DNA from: a virus
IMG/VR virus record: IMGVR_UViG_3300046004_002544
Span: 1-64,000 of that record
DNA length: 64,000 nucleotides
Reading direction: 5' to 3' (one strand)
In this document: positions 34,437-42,624 of the stretch, piece by piece
Layout of the letters: every line of letters starts with the position of its first letter
How positions within the stretch are numbered: the stretch's first letter is position 1
Program-made: the position numbers and the translations under genes
The notes under the pieces: model-generated
The model's input: the letters and a program-made list of their open reading frames with translations, nothing else
Told to the model about the DNA's origin: nothing
The model's database searches: none

Positions 34437-35528
34437 CTACTTGGTCCGCATCTTGGTCGCCTCGACGTCCTCAACCCAACCCTCGGGGTCAGCCCGCATG
34501 CAGTTGGCGACTTGGCCGACGAGGCGGAGGGAGAGGTTGTAGAAGCGGGCTTGGTGCTCCGTGACGAAGTCGAGGACCTCCTCGCTCTGTTCGAAGGTGA
34601 GGCCGAAGTTCTTGACCAGCATGCCGTTCTCGCCTTCGGCGACCTGACGGATGCGGATCATGAAGTCGCGCTTGGTCCGCAGGGTGAGGCACAGGTACAT
34701 GGAGCGGTCGATGAGGGCCTTGAAGTGCTCGGCCATCTTGTTCTGCTTGAGGATTTCCGCCTCGAAGTCGATGTTCGTGAGGAAGATCACGTGGCCTTGA
34801 TAGTCGAAGGACTTGTCAATGCCGTACTCCTCGAGCCACTGAGCCTCCTTGCGCCACGACAGGCGACGCTCCTTGCCACTGTCGAGGGCGGCCTTGAGGA
34901 GGTTGAGGCAGACCTCGTCGCGGAAGATTTCGTCGAGGTCGTCGAGGACGAGGACGCCGCCCTTGCGGGTGTACCAGAGGGCTTGGTAGAGGCCCACAGC
35001 GGTGATGCTGCCACTGATGATGTCGTAGAAGCGCGCCGCCTTCTTTTCGTCGGTGGGCACGTCTTCTTCCTTGTCATAGGCGGCGCCGTCGACGCCCATG
35101 ATGACTTGCTGCATGAGGTCGCCCATCTCGTCGATGGCCTCGCGGATGGTGTGCGACTTGCCAAGGCCCGGGGGGCCGCTGACGATGAGCGAGGGCAGCT
35201 GGCCCTTGACAAGGCGGCGTGCCATGCGCCCGAGAGCGTTGTAGCGGACGTTGATGCGCGCCTTGGCTTCCTCGAGGGTCTCGACGTCCTCGTCAGCCTC
35301 AGGGAGGGAGGCCCACGTGAGGGCCTGCGCTCCAGCGGCAGAGCCGCCAGCCATCGGCATGCCGAGGGCAATCTGGCTCTTGAGGCGCGACTTGATGGAC
35401 GAGACGCTGGCCGGCGTAGTGGACGCCTGCGGGAACTTCTGGCGGACGTAGAGGGCGATCGCCTCGTTGCCCATGTTGGGGTCTTTCTGCAGGCACTCAA
35501 GGACTGCATTCTGGATTTCGTTCGCCAC
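34437..35528 (-). CDS. AAA ATPase with N-terminal EFPEAKT-type module
   Basis: The GTG at 35528 with GGAG gives 363 aa. Residues about 5-52 are the recurrent helical module (NEAIALYVRQKFPQASTTPA, then SVSSIKSRLKS). Walker A is GPPGLGKSHT at 118-127 and Walker B VLVLDDLDEIF at 192-202, followed by a sensor region HVIFLTNIDFE. The enzyme could load a helicase or remodel protein-DNA complexes. It is the first gene behind promoter copy c. Confidence 0.8.
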   Translation of the reverse strand: MANEIQNAVLECLQKDPNMGNEAIALYVRQKFPQASTTPASVSSIKSRLKSQIALGMPMAGGSAAGAQALTWASLPEADEDVETLEEAKARINVRYNALGRMARRLVKGQLPSLIVSGPPGLGKSHTIREAIDEMGDLMQQVIMGVDGAAYDKEEDVPTDEKKAARFYDIISGSITAVGLYQALWYTRKGGVLVLDDLDEIFRDEVCLNLLKAALDSGKERRLSWRKEAQWLEEYGIDKSFDYQGHVIFLTNIDFEAEILKQNKMAEHFKALIDRSMYLCLTLRTKRDFMIRIRQVAEGENGMLVKNFGLTFEQSEEVLDFVTEHQARFYNLSLRLVGQVANCMRADPEGWVEDVEATKMRTK

Positions 35529-35574
35529 TGTCTAACTCCGTGTGGGTGTAGGCGTCTCGCCCGTCGATTTCCCC

Positions 35575-35603
35575 AGTATGCCCTGCTCCCAGCAGCTTGC
35601 AAA
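35575..35603 (-). promoter_or_regulatory. Promoter of the TTTACR-17-CATACT family (copy c)
   Basis: On the minus strand -35 is TTTGCA (35603-35598), the spacer 17 bp and -10 CATACT (35580-35575), followed by GGGGAAATC. AATGGCCTTGGCTGCGTTTT lies just upstream, the hairpin-like element of the family. The AAA ATPase start lies about 47 bp downstream. Confidence 0.82.
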
Positions 35604-35666
35604 CGGGCAAAACGCAGCCAAGGCCATTTTGCTGGTCGCTCTATATAGGGGGCCTGAAAAGGCTGA

Positions 35667-35689
35667 GGCCTCGGATTGCTCCGAGGCCC
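35667..35689 (-). terminator. Hairpin at the 3' end of the tmRNA unit
   Basis: GGCCTCGGA and TCCGAGGCC form a perfect 9-bp stem with a 4-nt loop. On the minus strand it follows the tmRNA coding piece and is followed by a weak T-rich stretch (CCTTTTC). It is the probable transcription end, or a processing barrier, of the tmRNA. Confidence 0.65.
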
Positions 35690-35879
35690 CTTCTGTTCCG
35701 AGGCCCGCCAGGGGCCCGAGTAGCTGTAGGAGGTCTACAGCTGGCGCATTACGCGGCCAGCGGGAGTTCCTGAGCCACCACGACTTGGTTGTCGTTGGCA
35801 GTTGTGGTTTTTGGGGATAACGCGCCCAGCGGTCGCCCTCAACGTCATCTACCCTTGCCCGTCGATGCTGATCGCCCCC
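35690..35879 (-). ncRNA. ssrA: Permuted tmRNA, coding piece with degradation tag
   Basis: Read on the minus strand, it begins with GGGGGCG, which pairs with CGCCTCC of the acceptor piece to give a 7-bp acceptor stem with a G3-U70 wobble, the alanine identity element. ATCAGCATCGACGGG follows, the D-arm-like signature of tmRNA. At 35799-35752 lies the reading frame for ANDNQVVVAQELPLAA, ended by TAA at 35751-35749. ANDN and the LAA end are hallmarks of tmRNA tags. The 3' end of the RNA is estimated. Confidence 0.9.
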
Positions 35880-35881
35880 AT

Positions 35882-35965
35882 CATGACCGCACCGCCCGCT
35901 TCAGATACAGGCAGCTCGCTCGGACCGCCTGCGGGCCCTTTCGGGTCCGCGCCGGTGCGGTCATG
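35882..35965. repeat. 13-bp inverted repeat enclosing the tmRNA intervening segment
   Basis: CATGACCGCACCG at 35882-35894 is the exact reverse complement of 35953-35965. The repeat includes the CCA end of the acceptor piece and ends next to the coding piece, so in the transcript it forms a stem that brings both processing sites together. Such an intervening segment is removed when a permuted tmRNA matures into two pieces. Confidence 0.85.
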
Positions 35966-36030
35966 GTGGAGGCGCCGGGAATCGCACCCGGGTCCGGAAC
36001 AAAGTCAGACTGGTCTCAAACAGTCGACTT
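35964..36030 (-). ncRNA. ssrA: Permuted tmRNA, acceptor piece (tRNA-like 3' half)
   Basis: The minus-strand sequence ends in a T arm (CCGGG, loop TGCGATT, CCCGG), then CGCCTCC, discriminator A and encoded CCA at 35964. TTGTTCCGGAC before the T arm is as in tmRNA 3' ends. No anticodon arm or matching 5' acceptor strand is present upstream; the partner strand is in the coding piece, which lies downstream. A promoter lies at 36063-36035, so the acceptor piece is transcribed first, as in alphaproteobacterial two-piece tmRNA. The 5' end is set from the -10 box. Confidence 0.9.
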
Positions 36031-36034
36031 CTCC

Positions 36035-36063
36035 CTTATGCGCGATCGCGCCTGGCGCGTAAA
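36035..36063 (-). promoter_or_regulatory. tmRNA promoter (TTTACR-17-CATACT family)
   Basis: On the minus strand -35 is TTTACG (36063-36058), the spacer 17 bp and -10 CATAAG (36040-36035). The predicted start is near 36028, at the 5' edge of the acceptor piece. Use of the same promoter type as the small early genes suggests the tmRNA is made by host polymerase with the early genes. Confidence 0.8.
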
Positions 36064-36077
36064 CGCCCAAAACGCAA

Positions 36078-36103
36078 AAGGCCCCGGAGTTTCCTCCGGG
36101 GCC
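36078..36103 (-). terminator. Terminator between the DUF2815 gene and the tmRNA
   Basis: GGCCCCGGAG and CTCCGGGGCC form a perfect 10-bp stem with a 4-nt loop, and the minus-strand side is followed by TTTTGCG. It insulates the tmRNA promoter, 15 bp downstream, from the operon behind it. Confidence 0.9.
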
Positions 36104-36161
36104 TTCCATGCGGCCGGCAACAGTGGGCAGGGACATACCCGTGCTGCCTGGGCAGCAGTCG

Positions 36162-36725
36162 TTACGCCAGGGGGTCGTCGCCTTCCGCCCAGCGGTCGTC
36201 GATGTCGTCCTCGGCGAAGTCGTCGGACGCATCCGTCCGGCTGTCGAGGCGATCGCCGTCCTTCACCTTCTGCAGGTTCTGCAGCCCGAAGGCCACGCCC
36301 TTCCCCTTGTTGTCGTAGGAGTAGCAGGTGATCGTCGCCCGGGCGTAGCAGCCCGGGTAGAACTCGTCCGCGTCCGTGATCGGCGTGCGATCGCGGTCGA
36401 TGAGGCCGGGCCGCATCTTGGACGAGAGGTTGGCGAACATCGTGCCGTCGCCGTAGCCGCCCAGGTCGGCCTTTTCGGCGCCGTCCCGGATCGCGCGCTT
36501 GAAGTTGCCGGGGAGGTCCGACATCTTCTTCTTGAAGCGCTCGAGGCTGACCTCGTCGGCCAGGTCGATCATGCCCTGCCAGAGCTCCTTCTCCTTGGGC
36601 GTGAAGAGCCCGGGGGTCCAGATGGCGGCGACGCTGAACTTGGGCGCGGAGCCCTCGAACGACTTCGCCTCGAAGACGGCGGGGAACGAGACCCGGAAGA
36701 CCGGGGTGACAACCTTCTTGACCAT
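36162..36725 (-). CDS. DUF2815 single-stranded DNA-binding-like protein
   Basis: This 187-aa protein matches the DUF2815 family: TPVFRVSFPAVFEAK at the start, PKFSVAAIWTPG, then FYPGCYARATITCYSYDNKG and an FGLQNLQKV segment. The C-terminus is acidic (DDFAEDDIDDRWAEGDD), as in SSB proteins where the tail binds partners. DUF2815 genes accompany DUF2800 and family A polymerase genes in phages. Single-strand binding in replication or recombination is the likely role. Confidence 0.82.
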   Translation of the reverse strand: MVKKVVTPVFRVSFPAVFEAKSFEGSAPKFSVAAIWTPGLFTPKEKELWQGMIDLADEVSLERFKKKMSDLPGNFKRAIRDGAEKADLGGYGDGTMFANLSSKMRPGLIDRDRTPITDADEFYPGCYARATITCYSYDNKGKGVAFGLQNLQKVKDGDRLDSRTDASDDFAEDDIDDRWAEGDDPLA

Positions 36726-36813
36726 ATCTCACTCGCTTTGCTAGTTTGGGTCTCTCCAGGCCGGATGGCCAGGAGCCTCTCTTAATGCCAGATCATGGGA
36801 GCGATCCGGCCCG

Positions 36814-37104
36814 TCAGTCGGCCCTGAGGCCGACACCCTGGACCAGGGAGCGGAAGCGCCCCCTGGCGTTGGGCCTGTCCACCACGGTCGCCCAGGGGCA
36901 GTCCGCCAGTGCAGTCTTGAACGCTGCTGCCGGCGCAGGGCGGTGGCCCTCTGCCTGGCACCACAGCGAGTAGTCGCGCCACAGGAGGCGCAGCGGGACA
37001 ACCAGGGTGGGCCCGAGGGCACACCGGACGCCGACCCACAGCCTGACCTGCGCGGCCGATCGCTCGGCCTCCGTGGCCCCTGCGTGGATGCGGAGAGGCG
37101 TCAT
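36814..37104 (-). CDS. Small protein with D5/primase-C-like winged-helix pattern
   Basis: The ATG at 37104 overlaps the stop of the nuclease gene. The 96-aa product has LLWRDYSLWCQAEGHRPAPA, then FKTALADCPWATVVD. This resembles the winged-helix tail of D5-like helicases, in which W-x-Y-x-x-W precedes a short helix. It could bind DNA and assist the replisome. The match is by eye only. Confidence 0.6.
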   Translation of the reverse strand: MTPLRIHAGATEAERSAAQVRLWVGVRCALGPTLVVPLRLLWRDYSLWCQAEGHRPAPAAAFKTALADCPWATVVDRPNARGRFRSLVQGVGLRAD

Positions 37105-38483
37105 TCCGCGACGTCCTCCTCGGGCAGGTCGTCCTCAAAGTCCGCGGTGGGGTCCCACGGAACCGCTGGCCGCGGATCGCTGTCAGGCGCCATGGTGATC
37201 TTGCCCACGCCCTTGACAGCGAGCGGGGCCTTCTCCCACTCGTCGGGACCGTCTGGGTCCTTCTTCTTGGCCTTCGGGACCTTGACGCCGGCGACCAGCT
37301 TCTTGAGCTCCTTGTCCAGCTTTTCGATCTTGGCCGGACCGAGGAGCTTGGGCTCGGAGTACAGGGCTTCCTTGTCGACGCCGGCTGCGGTGGCGGCTTC
37401 CACGACCGCTGCCTCGTCGACCGCCCAGACGCGGTTGGCCTTGCCTTGGACCAGCTTGTAGCCGGGCACAGGCAAGCCCTGCTTCAGACGCCGGTCGCCC
37501 AGGGTCTTGGCGGCCTTCACCAGGCCGTCCAGGAAGGGCGCCCACTCGAGCACCTGGCGCAGTCGGTCCAGGGAGCTGGGGTCCAGCTCGTCGAGGGACA
37601 GCTCGAGCGCCTGCGGGTCATCAGAGAAGTCGGCCAAGGCCACCTCCTGAGCCTTCCACAGGGCGCCAGGGCAGGTGGCCTTGGCAGGGCAGAACTGGCA
37701 CTGCTCGTGACCGGCCTCCAGGTAGGTGCCGGCCCAGTCCAGGTACTCGGTCTCGTCCTGGCAATTGCTCAGGGCGTCGCGGGCTTCCTCGACCCGGTCG
37801 GCGGCGGCGCCCAGCTTGTCGGCGAATTGGCGGAGCTCGTCCTTGCTGATCCGCCACCGCCGGACCGGGCCGTCTTGGTGGGGACAGCGTGGCTGGACGA
37901 TGACGACCTCGACCTCCTCGAACAGCCAGTCCACCTCCTGGGCCATGCCCAGGGCGTAGTACAGACCCTGGGTATTGCCCTCGACCTCAACCGGGACCCC
38001 CTGGCCGTGCTTGTAGTCCACGACGCGGAGGAGGCCCAGGAACTGGTAGATCGTGGCGTCGGAGGTCCCGAACATGCCCGGGCGGAGCCATTCGAGGGAG
38101 AAGCGCCGCTCGACGAAGAGCTCGGCGCCGTCACACTCGGCGAGCATCTCGCGTATGACACCGAGATAGACGTCCACGGCATAGGTCATGTCGTGGTCGA
38201 CCGGGTAGAAGCCCGACGCCTGGGGAGCCTTGCCCGGCTCGTACCAGACCTCGCTCTCCATGCCGTCCTCGTACTGGATCGTCCAGCCGAGGTAGTGGGT
38301 TGAGCTCTCGTGGCCCTCCAGCAGACAGCGCTCGCCCAAGGCGTGGGCGGCGGTGCCCTGGTCGGCGGCGGTCGAGGAGTTGTTGCGCTGGCTCTCGGGG
38401 AGCTTCGCGGTGAGGGGGATGGACCCCGGGCAGGCGATGAAGCGCTTGGACCCGGAGGCCGACAGGATTGCGTGAGCGGCCAT
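37101..38483 (-). CDS. DUF2800 PD-(D/E)XK nuclease
   Basis: The ATG at 38483 gives 460 aa of the DUF2800 family: SASGSKRFIACPGSIPL, then STAADQGTAAHALGERCL. The nuclease core has MFGTSDATIY followed by LRVVDYKHGQG, giving the Asp and the Asp-x-Lys. A CQFCPAKATCPG cluster near the centre resembles the Fe-S Cys set of Cas4/AddB-type nucleases. It probably processes DNA ends together with the DUF2815 protein. Confidence 0.82.
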   Translation of the reverse strand: MAAHAILSASGSKRFIACPGSIPLTAKLPESQRNNSSTAADQGTAAHALGERCLLEGHESSTHYLGWTIQYEDGMESEVWYEPGKAPQASGFYPVDHDMTYAVDVYLGVIREMLAECDGAELFVERRFSLEWLRPGMFGTSDATIYQFLGLLRVVDYKHGQGVPVEVEGNTQGLYYALGMAQEVDWLFEEVEVVIVQPRCPHQDGPVRRWRISKDELRQFADKLGAAADRVEEARDALSNCQDETEYLDWAGTYLEAGHEQCQFCPAKATCPGALWKAQEVALADFSDDPQALELSLDELDPSSLDRLRQVLEWAPFLDGLVKAAKTLGDRRLKQGLPVPGYKLVQGKANRVWAVDEAAVVEAATAAGVDKEALYSEPKLLGPAKIEKLDKELKKLVAGVKVPKAKKKDPDGPDEWEKAPLAVKGVGKITMAPDSDPRPAVPWDPTADFEDDLPEEDVAE

Positions 38484-38800
38484 CAGTACCAGCCTCGCAG
38501 AGCGCCACCGACCTTGCGCCAGTCGGACTGGAAGCGGAGACGCCAGCCCTTGCGCAGGGTGCCGCGCCAGGGCCAGAACCACTGCCCAGGTTGGCGTTGG
38601 ATGATGGACTGGGTCGTCAGCTCGACGGACCAGAGACGGGGACTCTCCTCGCCTTCGGCGGCGAGGCGGCTCATCGGCACCAGGCCAAAGGACAGGAAGT
38701 GCCCCTCCTGTCGGCGCCAGTCCCGCCCAAAGGCGAGCCAGAAGAAGTTGTCGAGGTGCAGGCGCAGCTCGAGCTGGTTGGGATCGCGCTTCCGCGCCAT
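38483..38800 (-). CDS. Hypothetical protein (105 aa)
   Basis: This basic, Trp-rich protein (NQLELRLHLDNFFWLAFGRD, QWFWPWRGTLRKGWRLRF) overlaps the start of the DUF2800 gene by one base. No family is recognised. The beta-rich pattern with many aromatic and Arg residues might fit an oligonucleotide-binding fold. Confidence 0.65.
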   Translation of the reverse strand: MARKRDPNQLELRLHLDNFFWLAFGRDWRRQEGHFLSFGLVPMSRLAAEGEESPRLWSVELTTQSIIQRQPGQWFWPWRGTLRKGWRLRFQSDWRKVGGALRGWY

Positions 38801-38857
38801 TTGCTCACTCTCTCGCTCGAAGGCGGGCGGCGCCGTGCTTGGCGCCGCCCGTAGTCG

Positions 38858-39169
38858 TCAGGCCTTGGAGGCCTTCTCCAGTGCTGCGGCCGCCGTTGAA
38901 GCGTTCGCGGCGACGCCGGCGTACAGGTTGCCGGCCTCGATGTGCGCCCGGATGCGGGCGGCCGAGTGCGCAGCCATCTGCTGGGCGACCGCCAGGTCCG
39001 AAGCCGCGGCCTCGGCGATGGCGGAGACCGTCTGGTTGTGCCGCGTGCTCTCCCGGGCAGTGATCCGGGCGTAGCGGGCATTGGAGCGCTTGCGACGCTC
39101 CATCAGGGTCGTCGGCGACGTGCTGTCGCCGGACAAGCCCCTGATGTAGGCGAGGATGCTTTTCAGCAT
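38858..39169 (-). CDS. Helical Ala-rich hypothetical protein (103 aa)
   Basis: The product is almost entirely helical: a short hydrophobic start (LKSILAYIRGL), a basic middle (MERRKRSNARYARITARES) and an Ala-rich C-terminal half. It stands between well-supported genes on the same strand. No family is recognised. Confidence 0.6.
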   Translation of the reverse strand: MLKSILAYIRGLSGDSTSPTTLMERRKRSNARYARITARESTRHNQTVSAIAEAAASDLAVAQQMAAHSAARIRAHIEAGNLYAGVAANASTAAAALEKASKA

Positions 39170-39212
39170 GCGGGTTGGTGGTCCTTTCTGATCGGGGGCT
39201 GCCGGGATACGC

Positions 39213-39668
39213 TTACTTGACGTCGGCCAGGACGGCGGCGTACTGGTCGGGCTTCAGGCCGGCCAGGCTGTCCGTGCCGTACTTCTTCAGCACCTCCAGC
39301 ATGGCGGCCGAGCCCTCGATGTCCCGGTAGTTCTTGAGAGCGGTGCGCACCTGGTCGACCGTGACCTCGCTGGCGTCAGCGGGCTTTTCCTCGAGCGGGT
39401 CAGCGGCCGGCTCGGGTTCGACGACCGTCTCGACGACCGGTTCGGGTTCGGGCTCAACCTTGGGCTCGGGCGCCGCCGGCTTGTCCTTGGTCGTGGCAGC
39501 CGCCTTGGGCTTCTGCTCGGTCGTCTTGGGCGCCATCTTGGCCGGCTCGGCGGCCGGCTCACCGGAGATGGTGATCGTGGCGACGCCGTTTTCGGCGATC
39601 TTCTCCAGCGCCGCGGCGATCCGCTCACTGTTCGTGGCGATGGTCGCCAGGTCCTTCTCGATGCTCAT
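39213..39668 (-). CDS. Acidic linker protein with a conserved C-terminal helical domain
   Basis: The ATG at 39668 gives 151 aa. An N-terminal helix (LATIATNSERIAAALEKIAE) is followed by a long Pro/Glu/Lys linker (residues about 45-100). The C-terminal domain, VDQVRTALKNYRDIEGSAAM then YGTDSLAGLKPDQYAAVL, is a pattern found at the end of many phage accessory proteins. It is the first gene of the minus-strand block and diverges from the primase operon. Function unknown. Confidence 0.65.
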   Translation of the reverse strand: MSIEKDLATIATNSERIAAALEKIAENGVATITISGEPAAEPAKMAPKTTEQKPKAAATTKDKPAAPEPKVEPEPEPVVETVVEPEPAADPLEEKPADASEVTVDQVRTALKNYRDIEGSAAMLEVLKKYGTDSLAGLKPDQYAAVLADVK

Positions 39669-39844
39669 TCTCTCTCGCTCCTGTGGCCCCGCAGGACGCG
39701 GCGGCTTGGATGTGGAATTGGGAGGATGCCCTGAGCCCTGTCCCTCCGCCGCCGTCGTTGTGCAATGCACCGGGATGCGGACGACGGTCGCCGGGCCTTA
39801 GAAGAGCACGACACATGAGCGACACGAGTTCCGAGGAGTGAGCC

Positions 39845-40195
39845 TTGAAGAAGACAAAGATACCTGGCCCCAAGCCCGGCTACAAGAAGCCACCGCCAAA
39901 GCCGAAGGACCGGATGCAGAAGACCATCCGCCTCGACCACGAGCTGGCTGAGCGCGCCGAAGCCCGCGCCCTGGAAGAGACCCTCCGCCTGGGCGTCGAG
40001 GTCTGCTTCTCGGACCTGGTGCGCCGGGGCCTTGAGCTGGTGATCGCGCAGGGCCTGCCGCCCATGCGTAGAGAGATGCGTCCCTGTGACCTGGTGCGAT
40101 CGCCGGTCGAAGGGTGCAGCTTCTGTACGCGGTGCTCCAAAACCGTGAACGCGAGCGACACGTGCCCGCGTGACGGAGAGGCGGTGCCCCTTTGA
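39845..40195 (+). CDS. Ribbon-helix-helix / zinc-ribbon protein
   Basis: The TTG at 39845, with GAGGAG upstream, gives 116 aa. A basic Pro-rich start is followed by MQKTIRLDHELAERAEARAL and SDLVRRGLELVIAQG, a ribbon-helix-helix-like pattern. A C-terminal CSFCTRCSKTVNASDTCP zinc ribbon follows. It leads the primase-helicase operon and overlaps the next gene by four bases. It could regulate the divergent early operons, which is inference. Confidence 0.65.
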   Translation: MKKTKIPGPKPGYKKPPPKPKDRMQKTIRLDHELAERAEARALEETLRLGVEVCFSDLVRRGLELVIAQGLPPMRREMRPCDLVRSPVEGCSFCTRCSKTVNASDTCPRDGEAVPL

Positions 40196-42624
40196 GTAGC
40201 CGCAAACTGTGGGACTTCAGGCCCGAGCTGCTGGCCGCCTACCGGGCCACGGGCTACGAGCTCATCCCTCTCCACGCACCCGACGCGGTCGACGCCAAGG
40301 GCCGATCCGTAGGCAAGGCGCCTGTCGGTCGCGGCTGGCGAGCAACACCTCGCCTCTCCGTCGAGGAGGCGCGTGCGCACATGCAGGCCGGCCAGAACAT
40401 CGGCGTCCGGATGCGTGACACCGACCTGGTCGTCGACGTCGATCCGCGCAACTTCGCCGACGGAGATGACCCGCTCGAGCGCCTCGGTCGCGACCTGGGC
40501 ATCGACCTGACCGGCTACCCGACCGTCATCACCGGCTCGGGCGGCAAGCACATCTATATGCGGAAGCCCGAGGACGCTGTCCTGCGGGATACCCTGGAGG
40601 CGTACCAAGGCGTCGAGTTCAAGACCCTCGGGCGCCAGGTCGTGGCCGCCGGATCGGTGCACCCCTCCGCAGAGCGCCCGTACGTCTGGGATGATGACCC
40701 CCTGGCCGTCCCCCTCAAGGACGCCCCGATGGCCCCCGAGGCGCTGATCGAACTGGCCCGCAGGCCAGGTCGGATGGCGGCGGTGGACGCCGGTGACCGC
40801 ACACCCGAGGAACTGGCCGCCATGCTGGACGGGCTCGACCCGACCCAGTACCGCGACCACTCCGCCTGGCTGGACCTGATGATGGCCTGCCACCACGCGA
40901 CTGCAGGCGAAGCGCGGGACGAGTGGATCGAGTGGTCGACCAGCGACCCGCAGTACGCAGGAGACGCCTGGATCATCGGGCGCCGGTGGGACAGCCTGCA
41001 CGCCGACCAGTTCGGGCGTCGGATCACAGAGAAGACGCTCTTCAAGGCGCTCGTCACCGCTGGCCGCCAGGACCTCCTGCCCCGCACCGCTGCAGAGGAC
41101 GACTTCCCCGAGGACCTCGAGGAGGTGCAGGACGGCGACGAGGCCGACCTGCTGGAGATGCTCGCCCTGTTGCCCGACGGCGATCCGGCGAACGGTCCCC
41201 TCGAGAAGATGAACGCCATGGGCTACGCGGCGGTCAACGAGAATGGGGTCTTCCGCGTCTACCGCCAGCGCATGGACTACACGTGGGAGGGCGGCCCCCG
41301 GATGTATTGGGAGACGCAGCGCAAGGGCGACTTCCTCGACATCCTCTCCAACGTCCGCATCCAGAAGACCAAGGGCGACAAGGTCCAGGTCGTGCCGCTC
41401 GCTGGCGAGTGGCTCAAGTGGGGCGGGCGCACCAGCTACGACGGGGTCGCCTTCGACCCGGGCAATCGCATCCCAAGGAGCGCAAAGGTCTTGAACCTGT
41501 GGACAGACTGGGCCGTAGAGCCTAAGAAGGGAGACTGGTCGCTCCTGCAGAAGCTGCTCCTCGAGGGCCTCTGTGACGGCGACCGCGAGTCCTACGAATA
41601 CGTGCTGGACTGGTCGGCCTACATGATCCAGCACCCTGACAAGCAGGCCGAAGTGGCCGTGGTCTTCAAGGGCGCGAAGGGCACCGGCAAGGGCACCTAC
41701 TTCCGGGCCCTGGGCCACCTGGCTGGCCGGCACGGCATGCACATCTCGAGCCAGCACCACTTCACCAACCACTTCAACGCCCACCTCAGGGACTGTGTGT
41801 TCCTGTTCGCCGACGAGGCGATGTGGGCCGGCGACAAGCGTGCTGAGGGCGAGCTGAAGCGCCTCATCACCGAACCCACCATCCTGTTCGAGGCGAAGGG
41901 CAAGGACGCGGTCACGGGTAGGAACATGCTGCACGTGGCCATGGCCTCGAACGAGGACTGGGTCATCCCCGCCTCGATGGAAGACGAACGCCGCTTCGCG
42001 GTCTTCGAGGTGGGCACGGGCTTCCGTGGCAACCGGGCATTCTTTGACGCCCTGTACGCCCAGATGGACTCCGGGGGATACGCCGCCCTGCTGTTCGACC
42101 TGAAGACCCGGAAGCTGGGCGACTTCCACCCGCGCTCACGCATCCCCCAGACCCACGCCCTCGCCCAGCAGAAACTGCAGAGCCTGGACAGTTGGGACTC
42201 CTGGTGGTACGACTGCCTGTGCCGGGGTGACCTGGGCCACGACGTCAAGCCAGCTGAAGGCCGGTGGGACGACCCGGACCCGACGTCCTCCTGCAAGATG
42301 ATCGTCGACGACCTCAAGGCCAGCCTGGAGGAGCACCTCCGCAAGGTCGGCGACAGGTACTTCGGGCGCCGGTCGATGGACACGACCATGGGGCAGCGCA
42401 TGTCTCGCCGGGTCCCGACTGGCCTGCGCAAGTGGCGGATCAAGGCGCCTGACGACCGCATGGACCTCAAGGCCGACAGCTCTGGCCGGGTCTATGCCTA
42501 CCAGCTGCCGACCCTCGCCGAATGCCGGGCGATGTTTGAGAACCAGGTGGGCTCCAAGCTGCCCTGGGATGCCTCGGTCGAGGTCGAGGCGATGGACCTG
42601 GACATCAACGTACTGGAGGACTGA
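40192..42624 (+). CDS. Primase-polymerase / superfamily 3-like helicase
   Basis: This 810-aa protein combines a prim-pol domain and a helicase. The prim-pol catalytic acids are in DLVVDVDPRN (Asp82, Asp84), with GSGGKHIYM near 115-123 and EFKTLGRQVVAAGS after it. The helicase has Walker A KGAKGTGKGTYF near residues 492-503 and Walker B VFLFADEAMW near 536. It would prime and unwind DNA for the family A polymerase. Its start overlaps the previous stop and its stop overlaps the next start. Confidence 0.88.
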   Translation: MSSRKLWDFRPELLAAYRATGYELIPLHAPDAVDAKGRSVGKAPVGRGWRATPRLSVEEARAHMQAGQNIGVRMRDTDLVVDVDPRNFADGDDPLERLGRDLGIDLTGYPTVITGSGGKHIYMRKPEDAVLRDTLEAYQGVEFKTLGRQVVAAGSVHPSAERPYVWDDDPLAVPLKDAPMAPEALIELARRPGRMAAVDAGDRTPEELAAMLDGLDPTQYRDHSAWLDLMMACHHATAGEARDEWIEWSTSDPQYAGDAWIIGRRWDSLHADQFGRRITEKTLFKALVTAGRQDLLPRTAAEDDFPEDLEEVQDGDEADLLEMLALLPDGDPANGPLEKMNAMGYAAVNENGVFRVYRQRMDYTWEGGPRMYWETQRKGDFLDILSNVRIQKTKGDKVQVVPLAGEWLKWGGRTSYDGVAFDPGNRIPRSAKVLNLWTDWAVEPKKGDWSLLQKLLLEGLCDGDRESYEYVLDWSAYMIQHPDKQAEVAVVFKGAKGTGKGTYFRALGHLAGRHGMHISSQHHFTNHFNAHLRDCVFLFADEAMWAGDKRAEGELKRLITEPTILFEAKGKDAVTGRNMLHVAMASNEDWVIPASMEDERRFAVFEVGTGFRGNRAFFDALYAQMDSGGYAALLFDLKTRKLGDFHPRSRIPQTHALAQQKLQSLDSWDSWWYDCLCRGDLGHDVKPAEGRWDDPDPTSSCKMIVDDLKASLEEHLRKVGDRYFGRRSMDTTMGQRMSRRVPTGLRKWRIKAPDDRMDLKADSSGRVYAYQLPTLAECRAMFENQVGSKLPWDASVEVEAMDLDINVLED

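Noticed and set aside
35964-36040. Ordinary tRNA gene ending in CCA
   Set aside because: The T arm and CCA are good, but there is no 5' acceptor strand or anticodon arm upstream. The matching strand lies downstream with a tmRNA tag, so the permuted tmRNA explains it better.
39812-39838. Eight-codon leader peptide (MSDTSSEE) before the gene at 39845
   Set aside because: Its stop lies at the ribosome site of the next gene, which is suggestive, but it has no ribosome site of its own, and so short a frame is easily due to chance.
39880-42129. 749-codon minus-strand frame opposite the primase-helicase gene
   Set aside because: The plus strand carries intact prim-pol and helicase motifs; the antisense frame has no recognisable domain and odd composition.
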